A DNA stretch of 64,000 nt from Magnaporthiopsis rhizophila (Eukaryota; Ascomycota; Sordariomycetes; Magnaporthales; Magnaporthaceae). Every line of letters starts with the position of its first letter. The first letter of the stretch is position 1. Made by a program: the position numbers and the translations under genes. Below, piece by piece: positions 1 to 13,534 of this stretch. A model generated the notes under the pieces. That model saw nothing but the letters and a program-made list of their open reading frames with translations. It was not told the origin of the DNA and did no database searches. The DNA lies in the NCBI GenBank assembly GCA_003049465.1, contig PYSS01000120.1, positions 48,624 to 112,623 on the forward strand, in the 5' to 3' direction.

Positions 1-65
1 GAAAAATCTACCCTGTGCCGCTCAGGCCCGCTAACAACCCAACCTTCTTTCTTCGCCCAAACAAG

Positions 66-733
66 TCACATGGGACATCGACTTCTTCGGCTCCGATCCG
101 AAACAGGACATCGAGGTGCAAGTCAACTACAACGGCGGACACGGCTTCGTGTCCCAAAAGATGCCCGCCGACGTCGGCTACTACGCCTGGACAGTGCCGG
201 CCGACCTCCTCAACGACCGGGCCGCCATGAACGTGACCTGGAGCCTCAACTTCCGGGACCCGGACGGCTCGAACTCGACCATCCACGACGAGGGGCCGAC
301 CGTCACCGTCACCAGGGACCAGATGCTCATCGACGACGGCCTGGCCAAGGGCGGCGGCACCAGTCTGCTCGGCGTCTACATCGCCGTCCCCGTCGTCATT
401 GCCCTGCTCGTCCTCGGCCTTGGCGGGTTCTGCCTGTGGAGCTGGCGCCGGAGAGGCGTCGTGCCCGGCGCCGCCGCCATGGGAGCCCTCAAGCGTCGGT
501 CCGGCGGCTACGGCGAGCGGCGCAGCAGATCCGAGCGGGCCGCCGGGCAGCAGCACCAGCCCACGCAGGATCCCACCTCCCCGCGCCCTGCAGGCCCCGG
601 CGGCCAGCTGCCAGATGACAAGTTCCCCGGCATCCAGCTCACCGATCGTGACAGCTGGTCGCCCATCTCGCCGTCAGGTGGGCGCAATGTGTTCCAGGAG
701 GAAATTAGGAGGCAGGAGACGGGCCGTCAATGA
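66..733 (+). CDS. 3' part of a single-pass membrane protein gene (partial)
   Basis: The gene enters from the left edge. A branch-like CTAAC near 31-36 and an acceptor AG at 64-65 place the last exon at 66-733, with one codon base supplied by an upstream exon outside the window. The exon encodes an extracellular-looking beta-rich stretch (VTWDIDFFG, DVGYYAWTVPADLL), then a hydrophobic helix of about 20 residues around 380-440, then RRR and a basic, Ser/Pro-rich tail ending at TGA 731-733. This order suggests an extracellular domain, one membrane span and a cytoplasmic tail. It resembles fungal proteins carrying DUF7137, but that assignment is from memory and weak. The signal peptide, if any, lies outside the window. 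I am confident this is a gene and not of its function. Confidence 0.7.
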
Positions 734-1048
734 TGATTCTGGTTCAGTAAAACTGTCGGGTTGCTAGAGTAACATTGCTATAAACGGCTCGGGCGACGGG
801 CCCTGGATTTGGAATTCAAGGGTGCAGAGAACGTCAGCATACCAGCTCTCATGAGGCAAAGAACGTGATGAGGAGCGGCATTCATGATGACTACGAGGTT
901 CGCCCGTTCTAGCGCTGCTCATCATTAGAGTGTGACCATTGTGTAAGAGAAAAAAGACATCATTCTGGACCGCTCGAGGCCCTAGGGGTCCTAGTCACAA
1001 ACGCTAAACTGATTTCGCCCAAAGAAAGAAGAAGCACCCGCATCCCAG
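734..1048. other. intergenic, convergent 3' ends
   Basis: Space between the stop codons of the membrane protein gene and ada2. It presumably holds both 3' untranslated regions. I see no further gene. Confidence 0.6.
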
Positions 1049-2975
1049 TTACGCCTTGCCAACCCATCCCGCATTGACAAAAAATTCAAAAATGCGACCG
1101 CCCTTTTGGCTGTCGAGGCGGCAGATCTCGCGCGCCTGCTTCTTCTTGAGCGTGCCGTTGCCCTTGAGCGCTTCCTTGAGAAGCTGCTCCTTGATCATCA
1201 GATAGGGCTTCGGCTGGATGCGGATCACCTCGCACAGCTTGACCTCTTCAGGGGTCAGGAGCTGCAAATCCGGCGTCGCGTCCAGCGTGAACTGGAGCGG
1301 GGTCACGCCGACAATAGGCTGTGGCACAAACGGCTCCTTCTTGATACCTCCGGAGCCGTTGACGACGATGACGCTGTTGCCATCGCCATCGAGGAACCCG
1401 TTCGGCCCCTCGGTCTTGACGACGAGGTCGTCGTTCCCGGCCATGCTCTCCGCCCCGGCCGCTGCCGCCGCAGCCGCCGCCGCAGCCGCCGTCTCGCTTG
1501 CCAGCGCGTTTCCATTGCTCCTGCCGCTCGGGCCAGCGAGTCTGAAGGGAAGCTCGGGAGTGACAAGAACTGCGGCGCCGCTTGGCGGGTCTGGCGCTTG
1601 CTGCTGCTTGTTCCGCTGGTTGCTCGCCAACCGCTCGCGGTCCATAGAACCGAGCGGGATGGACTTTTGGATGCGCTGCGCCTTTTCCTGCTCGTACTTT
1701 TCGCCACTTCGCAGATCACCGATGCCAAGGTGGCGCCACTCTTGCAGCTGCACGATGGCCTGGCGCAGGTTGAGCTCATCTACAAGACCCTGGGAGAAGG
1801 CCTCGAAGTCGTCGTGGTTCATCATGCGCGCAAACGGCTTTGCGCGATTCAACAGGTCGCGCTCCTCTTTCGACCTCTTCTTCTCCAGCTTGCTGTTCTC
1901 CCTATAATCCAGCAGGTTGTGTTCAAATATGACTTTCTTGCGCTCGACGCGCTGGGTCAGTCGGCAGTTGTACACCTCCATCACGGTGAGCTTGAGCTCC
2001 ATTTCGGGCTCAAGCTCGCCAGTGCGTGGATTGATGCCGTCGCCAGGTTCGAACTGCATCAGCTGGACGGCTTCCTCGGCCTCGTTTGCATGCTCCGTCT
2101 CGAACTCGAGTCGCCCAGGCATGTATCCTTGGATCTCGTGGCATGAGGGGACGGAGGCGGTCGGCTTCGTCTTGGGTTGCAGTGCCGGTGCGTTCTTGGC
2201 GGCATCGCGCCTGTCCTCTATCCTCTGCTTCTTGCGAGCCTGGAACTCCTCCCGAGTGACCTCGTTGGCGAGCTCATTGTCGTGGGGGCTGCATCGCTTC
2301 GGCAGTGGGAAACACGGCGAGTTTACATAGGCGTCGATGTAGTGGTCGCGGACCTCATCTTTATACCTGTATCCGCCAATATGATCTGCAATGTCGGCCC
2401 AGGAGCCCAGACCGTACGTCTCTGCGCCCTCCAGCAGCAGCAGCTCTTCGTCGGCGCCCCATTCTGGATCGAAGATGGGAAACGAATTTTGTTCTATAAC
2501 TCGGTAGGGGTGTGTTGCCGGCTGATGGTTCCCGCTCGACTCTCCGTCGGCAAAGCACTTGACGCAAAGGTCGTAGTCGTTGCAAGCACTATGGGCACAT
2601 CGTATCCGAACCTATTGGTGACAGTGTCAGCATCAGGGGAGTACTAAGTAGGCATGAGGCATGGAGCCGTTATATCCAAACTATGTGCTGATGTATTTTG
2701 TTGCCCTTTGCAAAAGCGACGAAGCTGCTGTGGTGTCCCAAGGACGGGTGTGTCGCGGAGGCGGAAGGCGCGATGCGATGTGGTACAGTGTGGGGTGGGC
2801 AGGGATGTGGACCGCCAACTAGGCCGGCAGACAGCGGCATCCATGATATCGCAGCGGGAGTCCGCAGCAAAGGCTCACTCACGGTAGAGGTGATATCGAC
2901 CGAGCACTTGTCGCAGTGGTATTTGACGCCGCCCTCGGCTCCTCTGGCAGCCGTCTTCTTCCTGATCACACCCAT
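1049..2975 (-). CDS. ada2: SAGA complex transcriptional adaptor Ada2
   Basis: Predicted as complement(join(1049..2611,2883..2975)), 551 aa. Exon 1 encodes 31 residues ending DITST. The donor is GTGAGTG, the 271-nt intron ends AATAG, and exon 2 resumes VRIRCAH. The product has a ZZ zinc finger (C21, C24, C36, C41, C47, C50), a SANT/Myb-like domain ([10 protein letters not shown] to KDEVRDHY, about 75-130), the Ada2-specific middle region ([14 protein letters not shown]), an acidic and poly-Ala linker (a run of eleven Ala), and a C-terminal SWIRM domain ([19 protein letters not shown] to [11 protein letters not shown]). Ada2 bridges Gcn5 to the SAGA/ADA acetyltransferase modules in the nucleus. 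Domain order and length match fungal Ada2. It is divergent from gal7. The splice join restores the ZZ cysteine spacing, which supports it strongly. Confidence 0.95.
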
Positions 2976-3781
2976 CGCGTACCGGGGGCTGAAAGCTAGG
3001 CACGTTGCGCAACCGCCGCGGGTAGTCGAGTTTCAGTGGGGGTACCTGCGTTGTTCGGTGCAGCGGCCTCGACACATCAGCGACTAATTTCGCATAGAAA
3101 TGCCTGGCCCAGAGAGTCTGTTCTGCAGCGACGATGAAGATTGGTTTGCGATGATGGATGATGTTGTTTTGTTGCGAATACTGATGGAACTGTCAAGGAC
3201 CGTTGGGCGCTGTTTGACGCTGTTCGGCGCTGTTCGCAGCATCGCATCGGCTGGAGCAGTCGTGCTCCACCACGAAAATCTGGGCACATGCGCCACATTG
3301 TGGCTTGAATAAGCTACACGCAGAGCACCCGTCTCACGTGATCGAGGCGATCCTTAATGAGCTGCTTCCCCCAGCACATTCCAGTACCTGTTTATTAAAT
3401 CGAGGTATCATGGAAAAATACCTTTTAAATCCCAGATAGCAGCCCAGAAGCAGCTCCAAGCAGCCGGTATACCTAGGTTCCGAAAAATCCTTCGGGTTTC
3501 TCTTTTACTCACAGGAACCTCCAATGTTTACGCAAAGACGGAATGCTTCTCCATCCATATCAAAGGTGGGGGAGTTGGAGCAAACACCCCGCATTGCTAT
3601 GTCAGTGATGCGCTCCAATGGCGCGTGAAAGCGCAAACACGAGCATCTCCATCCCTACCGAGGTGTAACGTAAAACTCCATTTCTGACGCACAAAAAGTA
3701 GAAGTGCTTTTTTTGCCTTCATTGTATTCTACCCGTATCCCTTGGCTCGAGCATCTGTGCTCTCACTCGGCCGTATAAGCC
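2976..3781. other. divergent promoter region ada2/gal7
   Basis: 806 bp between the two start codons. It includes a short cluster of GCTGTT units around 3206-3240 and AT-rich stretches near 3400-3480. No ORF here resembles a protein. It presumably holds the promoters and leaders of both genes. Confidence 0.6.
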
Positions 3782-5145
<1,364 letters not shown>

Positions 5146-5266
5146 ATTATACAGGTCTACCGTTTTCCCCGACGTATTATCTGCATCAAGAGCCCTGAAC
5201 AGAGCTATGAACCATGCCTTGTACAGCGCCACATCCTCATTCTACTTGTTCCATCATCTAGCGCCA

Positions 5267-5920
5267 CTACCGGGCCCAAGGCAGGACAACAGGCCCAATG
5301 TAGTGCGCATACTGCAGCGCCATCCAGATCGAGCCGGTGGATCCAGCCATGACGGGGAAAATCAGGGGTCCACTCGGGGGACAGGTCTTGAAGATAAACA
5401 GCTCGGAGAGATAGTGTGAGGCGGCGACGATGTGGGTCAGGAGCGACAACTGGTAGAGGGCCGGGTTCGAGACGTCGTAGGCCGAGTATAGGCGGATGAC
5501 GCCAGTGATGAAGGTCCAGGCGGCAAAGAGGCGAGCCGCGAGGGGCGTCATTTGGTCGTTGGCCTTCTCAACATCTTTGCCGGTGCTTGAGGCGGGCACT
5601 AGTTTGTGGACGCTGTCTTCCGGGTTCGACCGCGTAGTAGCGACCGCGGCCCGCCCTTTGGTCAGGGCCGGGTTCGGCACGAACTGCCCCTTGTAGATGC
5701 GCCGCGTGTAGTGCAGGGTCGCGAAGTTCTGCGCTGCATTGCCAATCGCGGCGACAGAGACCTAAAGTGTTGGAGACAAGCGACAACGTCAGACAAATGA
5801 TGTTGGACCATGGAGAGATTCCCTGCAAAAGAACTGCCCAACGATCAAGCCTCGTACCACAAGGAGATAGAGGGGCAAATAGCCTTTATCTAAGGCGGGC
5901 AGGTAGTCTGTGATGGCCAT
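5267..5920 (-). CDS. erg28: ergosterol biosynthesis scaffold Erg28
   Basis: Predicted as complement(join(5267..5761,5858..5920)), 185 aa, with a 96-nt intron (donor GTACGA, acceptor TTTAG). Joining gives LYLLV-VSVAAIGNAAQNF, a continuous first membrane helix followed by the family hallmark TLHYTRRIY. Erg28 is a small ER membrane protein that tethers the sterol C-4 demethylation enzymes Erg25, Erg26 and Erg27. Four hydrophobic segments are visible; the later ones are ARLFAAWTFITGVIRLY and LLTHIVAASHYLSELF. A polar insert of about 40 residues (62-100) makes it somewhat longer than yeast Erg28. Divergent from the neighbouring fatty-acid elongation reductase gene. Confidence 0.94.
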
Positions 5921-6364
5921 GACTGCTTGAGCGTTCGACGGTTGCCGTCAGACTTTGGACCAGATGAGAGTTTTCCGGCAGCAGAGCCCGTGGGAAAGTT
6001 GTGCGAGAATCAATAATTGAACCAAAAGCTCCAAAGCTCGGCCAACTGTTGCGAGCTCAACAAAAATCCATGGCGCGCCACGCTGCTCCAGTAAGACCCT
6101 GGATTCTGGCGTTTCCGCTTCTGATTGGTCAATGGACGGAACATAGTCAGCGGACTAATGCACCGCCAAAAAAAAAAAAAAAAAAAAAAAAGTGCACTGA
6201 ACGTCACAATCTAATTTTCACCGCTGGGTCGAGAAATTCGTTTGAACAGACAGAGATCCCGCTGGCTCTCTGCTTGCTGATTGTCAGAAGTCCTCCGACC
6301 GGTTGAGGTCAGGTCATTTCATAAGAACGACAGAAAAGAAGCAAAATCCCAGATACCTCCAGCC
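5921..6364. promoter_or_regulatory. shared divergent promoter erg28 / 3-ketoacyl-CoA reductase
   Basis: 444 bp separate the two ATGs. The region contains one CCAAT box on the minus strand (ATTGG at 6124-6128) and an uninterrupted run of 24 A at 6168-6191. Both neighbours encode ER lipid-synthesis proteins. Shared control is inference; I do not see an obvious sterol response element. Confidence 0.5.
6168..6191. repeat. 24-bp A homopolymer
   Basis: Uninterrupted A run within the divergent erg28 / reductase promoter. Poly(dA:dT) tracts exclude nucleosomes in fungal promoters; that role here is inferred. Confidence 0.85.
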
Positions 6365-7446
6365 ATGAACGGCCTGACCCAGGCGCTGGGCTCTGTGCCA
6401 CAGGGCGTAAAATGGGCACTGGCTGGCGTTGGCGCCCTTTACCTCGGAGGCAAGGTCCTCAGCTACCTGCACCTGGCGCTGAACCTGTTCATCCTCAGCG
6501 GGACCAACGTATGATAAACTCTGCCCAGGCCTGAACGGAGATCTGATTTACGATCGAGTGCGTGCTGACACAACGTCCACCACCGCAGCTCAGCAAGTAT
6601 GGCAAGAAAGGCAGCTGGGCGGTCGTGACTGGCGCGTCTGACGGGCTCGGTAAGGAGTTCGCATCGCAGCTCGCCGCCAAGGGATTTAACATCGTGCTGG
6701 TCTCTCGCACCGAATCCAAGCTTGTGACTCTGGCCCAGGAGCTCGAAGCCAAGTTTGGCGGAAAGGGCCTGCAGACCAAGGTTTTCGCCATGGACTACTC
6801 CAAGGACCAGGATGAGGACTACGCCAGGCTGGGACAGGCGCTCGCCGGGTTGGACGTTGCAATTCTCATCAACAACGTGGGCCAGAGCCACTCGATCCCC
6901 GTGCCATTCCTGGAGACGCCGCGTGAGGAGCTGCAGGGCATCGTCACAATCAACTGCCTGGGCACTCTCAAGACAACGCAGACGGTGGCGCCCATCATGG
7001 TGAAGCGGGGCGGCGGCCTGATCCTGACCATGGGCTCGTTTGGCGGCTGGATGCCGACGCCGTTCCTGGCCACCTACAGCGGCAGCAAGGCGTTCCTGCA
7101 GCAGTGGTCCAGCTCGCTGGCCGAGGAGCTGCGAGCATCCAAGGTCGACGTCCACCTCGTGCTCGGCTACCTGATCGTGGGCGCTATGAGCAAGGTGCGC
7201 CGGCCGAGCCTGCTGATCCCCAACATGAAACCGTTCGTGTGGTGCGCGCTCAACAAGGTCGGCTGCGGGTCGCAGCGTATGGCCTACACGTACACGCCCT
7301 GGTGGAGCCACGCCATCTTCCAGTGGGTCGTCGAGAACACGGTCGGAACTGGCAGCAGGGTCGGCATCTGGTACAACCTCAAGATGCACATCGATGTTCG
7401 CAACAGGGCCTTGAGGAAGGCGGCGAGGGAGGCGAAGAAGGCCTAA
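6365..7446 (+). CDS. ifa38: very-long-chain 3-oxoacyl-CoA reductase (KAR/Ifa38 type)
   Basis: Predicted as join(6365..6508,6589..7446), 333 aa, with an 80-nt intron (GTATGA...CGCAG). The N-terminus carries a membrane helix ([19 protein letters not shown]). Next comes a classical short-chain dehydrogenase fold: TGASDGLG cofactor motif at 62-69, NNVG, a Ser in TMGSFGG and the catalytic YSGSK (Y211, K215). The C-terminus is Lys-rich, as in ER membrane proteins. The enzyme reduces 3-ketoacyl-CoA with NADPH in the second step of each very-long-chain fatty acid elongation cycle, feeding sphingolipids and wax precursors. The start is the first ATG and gives the normal family length. Identity to Ifa38 is family-level knowledge; the SDR assignment is read directly from motifs. 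Confidence 0.94.
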
Positions 7447-8441
7447 GTGAGATGGCTATCTCACAGCCTTGGGGGCGTCTGATCGGGAATACCCGTGATA
7501 TGCACATTTTGAAAAGCGTGTTCTGTTAGACGAGGTTCATCACTGGCTGCGGTCCGAATGGAGCTCTCAAACAGGCTGTAGTTTGATAGTGTTTGACTAG
7601 AGGCTAGCTATCACAACATGTTGCTATGGAGATTATATGCAAACATTAACTGCTAACCTATCCGCGTACGCTGCTGTGCCGTAGTACAAGCAGGTTTGGC
7701 GTCTGGTGCCTGATGTCGTACGAAGTGGGTGTCTATTTATCGCTGCTGCGATGATGACGTGGTATTGAATGTCAACAAGGGGCCAGAAAAGTCCCGGGCG
7801 ATGGACAAACAGCAAAGATCAGACACGAACATATGCTGTATAATGTGGAGAGAAGACAGCAAACAGCATTAGCCTGCAGTTCAAGACACGGGTGCATCTT
7901 GCGGCTTCTTCAGAGAACCTCTGAGGCAGGCAACTTTCGGAAGGCACGGGTGGTTTGCTGGAGCTGGTGCATATCCCGTAAAAGGACTAGCGCGTTCTTG
8001 GGGTGGTTCCCCCTGCTGATGCGCTTTGCCTGCATTGAGTCGCGTGCGCCTGTGCAGTTTCGCGTCGACTGCCAAAAATTTGGGGGGATTTCTTTGAGCT
8101 CTCCACCCTGGTAGAAAGAAACAGCTCCAAGCCGCGAACCTCACCACCAGACTCTTCCTTTGTCCGCCGAGCTGCATCCGGCCACGGCACTGACCCGCGA
8201 GGTGCTTCGATTCCCAGGCTTTGCTGCGGCCTGATTTCGACACCGTATTTGCCTAATGATTTCCTGACGACGCCCCTCAAAAGCTTCATCTCGACTTGGT
8301 CTTCTTTGGTCTCGGGGCCCAGCTTTCTTCCCCTGCGTCGACGGCGTCAAGCGCTGTTGGCACACGAAGGGTTGACAAAGAAGCCATCGACGCGATACCG
8401 GATCCGCCCCCGAGAAAAGGTCTTTGTGAGCGTCGCCAACG
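7447..8441. other. intergenic, nup170 upstream region
   Basis: 995 bp between the reductase stop and the nucleoporin ATG. Short ORFs here on both strands look like chance. It presumably contains the 3' UTR of the first gene and the promoter and leader of the second. Confidence 0.5.
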
Positions 8442-11400
8442 ATGGCGTCCCAGACGCCAGCGCGACCTGTGCCTGGCGCATTTCTCGCGACCCCAGCCCC
8501 TGCCGGCCGTAACGACCCCGTCAGACGCCGACTCTTTGATACGCCTTCATCATCAACGCCGGCACAGGCGCTCTCCAGGCCCAATGCGACCTCCAGCTCT
8601 GTCGCGCAGGTCGGCGGGCAGCTTCAGGCTCAACAGCCCGAGCTGCCCCCAGTCGAGAAGGCTGCGAACGCGATAAAAAATGCCCTGTCGCAGGATGAGA
8701 GCTACCCAGAGATTGATTCCTTCTACCGTCGTAAGTACCCAAACACGCGTATTTTGCACGTCTCTTCGGATACCACTCAGACCACGCGCATCTTTGAACT
8801 CACTCTGACCCGCTCCAGCCGGCGCGTCCTCCGACTACGACGTCCAGGCCATCGAGTCTCCTTGGACCCCTTTCCAGAGGACGCAGATGTACCCGATCCC
8901 CGACCGAATCTTCGAGACGTACAATATGAGCCATATTAGCACCAAGATGGGTCTATTCGCCGAGATCGGCCACGCCTACGCCTGCATCGACAACGCGCTT
9001 TTGATGTGGAACTTCAACCAGCCAAATCCTGAGATTATTGGGTTCGAGGACCAGCCACACAGCATCCAAGCGGTAGCGCTTGTACCCCCGAGACCCGGCG
9101 TCTTCCTCAAAAGCATCACACATATCCTGGTTGTAGCCACTACCAGCGACCTCATCCTCCTCGGCCTTTCGGTCACCTCACAGCCGAATGGGACCAAGTC
9201 GGTTGAGTTGTACTCGACCAAGATGACTTTGCACGCGCCTTCCAACAGCGTCACCCTCATCGCGGGCACGTCCTCGGGGCGAATTTTCTTTGGCGGCGAC
9301 GGAGACACCGACGTCTACGAGCTCTGCTATCAACAGGAAGAGAAGTGGTTCTCCGGTCGCTGCAGCAAGATCAACCACTCCCAGGCGGGCTGGTCCTCCT
9401 CCATCACCTGGCTCCCAGGCTCGGGCCTGTGGTCGCCGCAGAGCCACGAGGGTCTGGTGGACATCAAGGTGGACAACACGAGAAATCTTCTCTATACGCT
9501 CTCCAACAAGTCAACCATCAGGACCTACTACATCGAGGGTGCCAACAAGCTCACGCTACGCATCACAAAGGAAAAGAACCACTGCTTGCGCGACATCACA
9601 CACATGATTAGCAGGACTTCTCTGCTTACTGATCGCGTGCGGATTGTCTCCATCAGCCCGATAGCGGCTCAAGAAGCATCCAAACTTCACCTCATGGCGC
9701 TCACAGACACCGGCTGCCGCCTCTATCTCAGCGCGACGAGCTCTGCCGCCTACTCGGACACCTATTCACCCTCTTACATGTCCGAGTCCAACGCCAACCT
9801 CGCACCGCAGTCGATGCAGGTACAGTTCGTCAAATTCCCGCCTTCCGCGACCAATCCAGACGCCAATCCTCTCAAAACGAGCGAGCTTGGCTTCAGGTTT
9901 GCCCCTGGATACTTTTTGGATTTCATCAACAAGCCAGAATCCGGCTTGGCGCTATTTGTATCGGCGCCTGACGCTGGCCGTATTAATGTTGCGGGATCCG
10001 CAAATGCGCTGAAGTTTCATGAGCATGCCACCTGGGTAGATGTCGGATCCGCGGCAGTCGCACTGGATGCTGGGCTCATCACTAAAGGCTTCGCTGCGGC
10101 CAAACAACCGCTGGGATTTGGAAACGAGCTGGCTGTCCAGTTTGACGACGAGCCATGCGAAGTCGCGGTTCTTACTAGCAGTGGGATCTATATCATTCGC
10201 CGCAGACGGTTCGTGGACATCTTCGCGGCCGCCGTAAGGGTCGCAGGCGGGGATGAAGGACTGGAGAAGGAGGTGCGCAAGTTTGTTCAGCTCTACGGGC
10301 GTGTTGAGACCATCTCGGCCGCCCTCGCCGTCGCTTGCGGCCAGGGCAGCGACCTGAGGACAGGTACCGGACGTGCCATCGATCAGGGCACTACAGACCG
10401 TGCCAAGACGGCTTTTGTCACCTGGGGCGGTCAGCCAACCCTGGCTGAGGCGGACGGCACTTTTACCACGCCCTCAGTCAAGCTGTCGTCTCGCCATGAT
10501 GCACTTGTGCTCTACCTCGCCCGTCTCATCCGGACGCTCTGGAATGCGAAGGTGATCGAGCCCAAGACGGACCCGGCCGGCGTCGTCGTGGTGAACTCGA
10601 CTATCCCCATCGCCAAGCTTATCATCGTTCAGGAAAACCTCGAGAGGCTCCGCAACTTCCTGAAAATGAATAAGGGCATCATCCAGGGGCTCTCTGGTCC
10701 CGCAGACCTTCAGCGTGTCAGCAGCCGGCAGGAGGAGGTTGCACTGCAAGCTGAGCACCAATCGCTTCATGCGCTCCAGAAGCTCATGGAGAGCATATCC
10801 GAAGGCATTTCGTTCGTCGTCATGCTCTTTGATGAGCGCGTTGCCGACATATACCTGCGGCTGGACGACAAGAGCCGGGAGCAGTTGAAGGGACTCACCT
10901 ACGAGAGCCTGTTCTCGCAAGCTGCCGGCAAAGAGCTGGCTAAGCTTTTAGTCAAGGCTATTGTCAACCGCAATATCGAGAGCGGGTCCAATGTGGAGAC
11001 GGTGGCTGATGCTCTTCGGAGGCGCTGCGGTAGCTTCTGCAGTCCCGACGATGTCGTCATCTTTAAGGCCCAGGAACAGCTGAAGCGTGCCTCGGAGCAG
11101 GCCTTCAACCCCAACTCCCAGCGAGCACTCCTGAGCGAGAGCTTGCGGCTCTTCGAGCATGTCGCCAGCAGCCTAACCTTTGCTAACCTCGAAGGTGCTG
11201 TTTCGCAGTACATTGACTTGAAGTACTACGCCGCCGCCATCCGTCTGTGTCTCACTGTCGCAAGGGAGCATGATCGGGGGAACTCGGCACTGGCTTGGAT
11301 CAACGACAACAAGCCCGCCAACGATGTTAGGCAGACCGCTTTCAACCACCGCAAGCGTTGCTACGATCTTATCCACACCGTCCTGCAGCGTCTCGACGCT

Positions 11401-12795
11401 GCATCCAGCACAGAGCCCGACTTGGTCGATGGGAAGCCCACGCTCGCTGCAACGAAGCGGATGGAGGCATACTCGGTCGTCAACGACTCGGACGACGAGG
11501 TGTTCCACTTTGATCTCTATGAGTGGTACATCGAGCAGAATTGGACGGACCGCATCCTAGCGATAGACTCGCCCCACGTCATCACCTTCTTGAAACGCCT
11601 TGCCAGCGTCGATGCCCGCCATGCTGAGCTCCTTTGCCGCTTCTACACGCATCGGGGACAATTCTTCGAGGCTGCACAGGTACAGTCCGGGCTTGCCAAT
11701 TCGGACTTTGCCATCGGCATCAAGGATCGGATCACTCTGCTCAGCCGTGCCAAGGGCAATGCCAGCGTGTCTACCCCGAGCGGGAACCGACAGCAACAGC
11801 AGCTGTTGAGTCACGAGATCACCGAGCTTCTTGAGATCGCACACATTCAAGACGACTTGCTGGAGAGGCTGAAGGCGGACCCAAGGATACCAGATGAACG
11901 GAAGGCTGAGGTCGAGCAGGCCCTGGACGGACCCATCCAGGGATTGAGCGAGGTAAGTTTGGGCTTCTTTTGGCGAAGGATCTCACGTCACGGTACGCTA
12001 ACTTGCTGCCACCAGCTGTTCAACACCTACGCCGACTTTGCCGGCTACTACGACCTTTGTCTACTCATCTACCATGCTGCCGACTTCCACCAGACGCAGC
12101 TCATTGCCGACACTTGGAAGAACCTGATCAGCGTGACCCACCAGGAGATTGAGCAGCGTCTTGAGGAGTACGAGAAGCAGCGGGCGACATCGCAGCGGCA
12201 GCCCTCGATCCCGCCTCCACCGGCGCCCTACGAAGCGGTTTCGATGCAGATCCAGACGATTGCGCACCGAACATCTCTTGATACCATGATCTTCCCGATT
12301 GACACACTCCTACCGATCGTGTGCGAGTACGCCATTACGCAAGAACAGGACGAGAGCATCGGAGCGGACAACTCGTGGCCGGTGCTTCTCTTCCTGCAAC
12401 TGCAGGTGTCGCCGTCGGTGATTGTGCGGATCCTGGAGCCCATCTTCGAGGCGCAAGAGGCTCCATTCACCGGCCGTCGGCGGCGGTTCGTGGGCGCATG
12501 GATCAACACGGCGGTTGAGGCGTGGCTTCGCGAGGTCGAGCGACAGGGTCTGCAGTCCGTCGGCCGGGGCACCTTGGGAGACGGCGCCTCAGAGGGCGTC
12601 TTGGGCTCCTGGGTGCACGAGCTTCTCGGCCGTGTGGCGGAAGGCATCGGCCGTCTAGCGGCGACAGGCCGTGAGCATAACGCCGCGACTTTGGAGGCCG
12701 AGGAAGTGGCTCGGAAAGCGAAGCTGCTGCGCTTGTCTGTGGAGAAGGCCGTCAGACAACAAGGCCTGAACCGTACTATGAGGTTCATGGCATAG
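8442..12795 (+). CDS. nup170: nuclear pore inner-ring nucleoporin Nup170/Nup155
   Basis: Predicted as join(8442..8730,8819..11952,12016..12795), 1400 aa. Introns are 88 nt (GTAAGT...TCCAG) and 63 nt (GTAAGT, GCTAAC branch site, ACCAG). The product has a short disordered N-terminus, then the Nup155-type N-terminal beta-propeller (typical FETYNMSHISTKMGLFAEIG, ALLMWNF), then a long alpha-helical solenoid (SESLRLFEHVASSLTFANLE, VEQALDGPIQGLSE, LDTMIFPIDTLLPIVCEYA). Nup170/155 is a scaffold of the inner ring and links Nup53/59 and the membrane ring to the pore core. Length agrees with human Nup155 (1391) and yeast Nup170 (1502). Intron 2 is a stop-free multiple of three, so unspliced RNA would still be readable through it. 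Confidence 0.95.
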
Positions 12796-13534
12796 AGCCT
12801 GTTCGTTATTCTTGCGCGCCACAGCATTGGGCACAGGTTTGTCGTCACATGCTGATCGAGTATCATGCGCATGGACAAGTCGATGTTTGGACATGCTGGC
12901 ATTTTTGCGGGTGGGAACGTTGGTCCTTCGTCGTTGTCGTGGTAGGAGGTTACGTCTTGGGTGGCTGTATTCCCCATGCTAGGGAGTTAGCGAGGGACAG
13001 CACTGGATTTGCCGACTGAGGCAGCCTTGTCGTAATCTGGGTTGGCTTTCTGTGGGGCTTGGGGTGTTGGTATAGGCTGTTCATCTTTGTGTAAATAGCG
13101 TATTTTCCTCTTGTGCTAAACCTTTTAGCAGCCGGCGTTCAGCGCTGCTTGTAGTTTGTGTCTACCTCTGATTTATATCTGAAAACGGGCACCGCCATCA
13201 CATGTGAAAACTACAGCCGTGCTATGCTCTTACGCAGCGATTGCATCATCCCCACCCCAACACCTTCCGAAAAACTGTCGGACGGCAGCTGCACTAAAGC
13301 CCCACCAGCAGCGGGGCGTGGAGGTACCAAAGCTTATCTCCGGCTGAGAGCTGCCCGCCCTTCTACCAATATATCCCGCTAGCCCAGCCCCATTGCATCA
13401 CCGCACGAGTTGTATCGCGACCGCCGACATCGCCGCCACACCCAGGCGCGCCCAGCAAGCAACATTGCGGCTGCAACGGACACGACTGGAGCCGTTTCCC
13501 GGCCACTCCGTATCTGCTGCCGGGATCGCTCGCC
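12796..13534. other. intergenic, ddb1 upstream region
   Basis: 739 bp between nup170 and ddb1. No coding signal was seen. Low-complexity T-rich sequence lies around 13050-13120. Confidence 0.5.

Noticed and set aside
1106..2146. 346-aa plus-strand ORF across ada2
   Set aside because: Antisense shadow; the sense strand encodes the conserved Ada2 middle and SWIRM regions.
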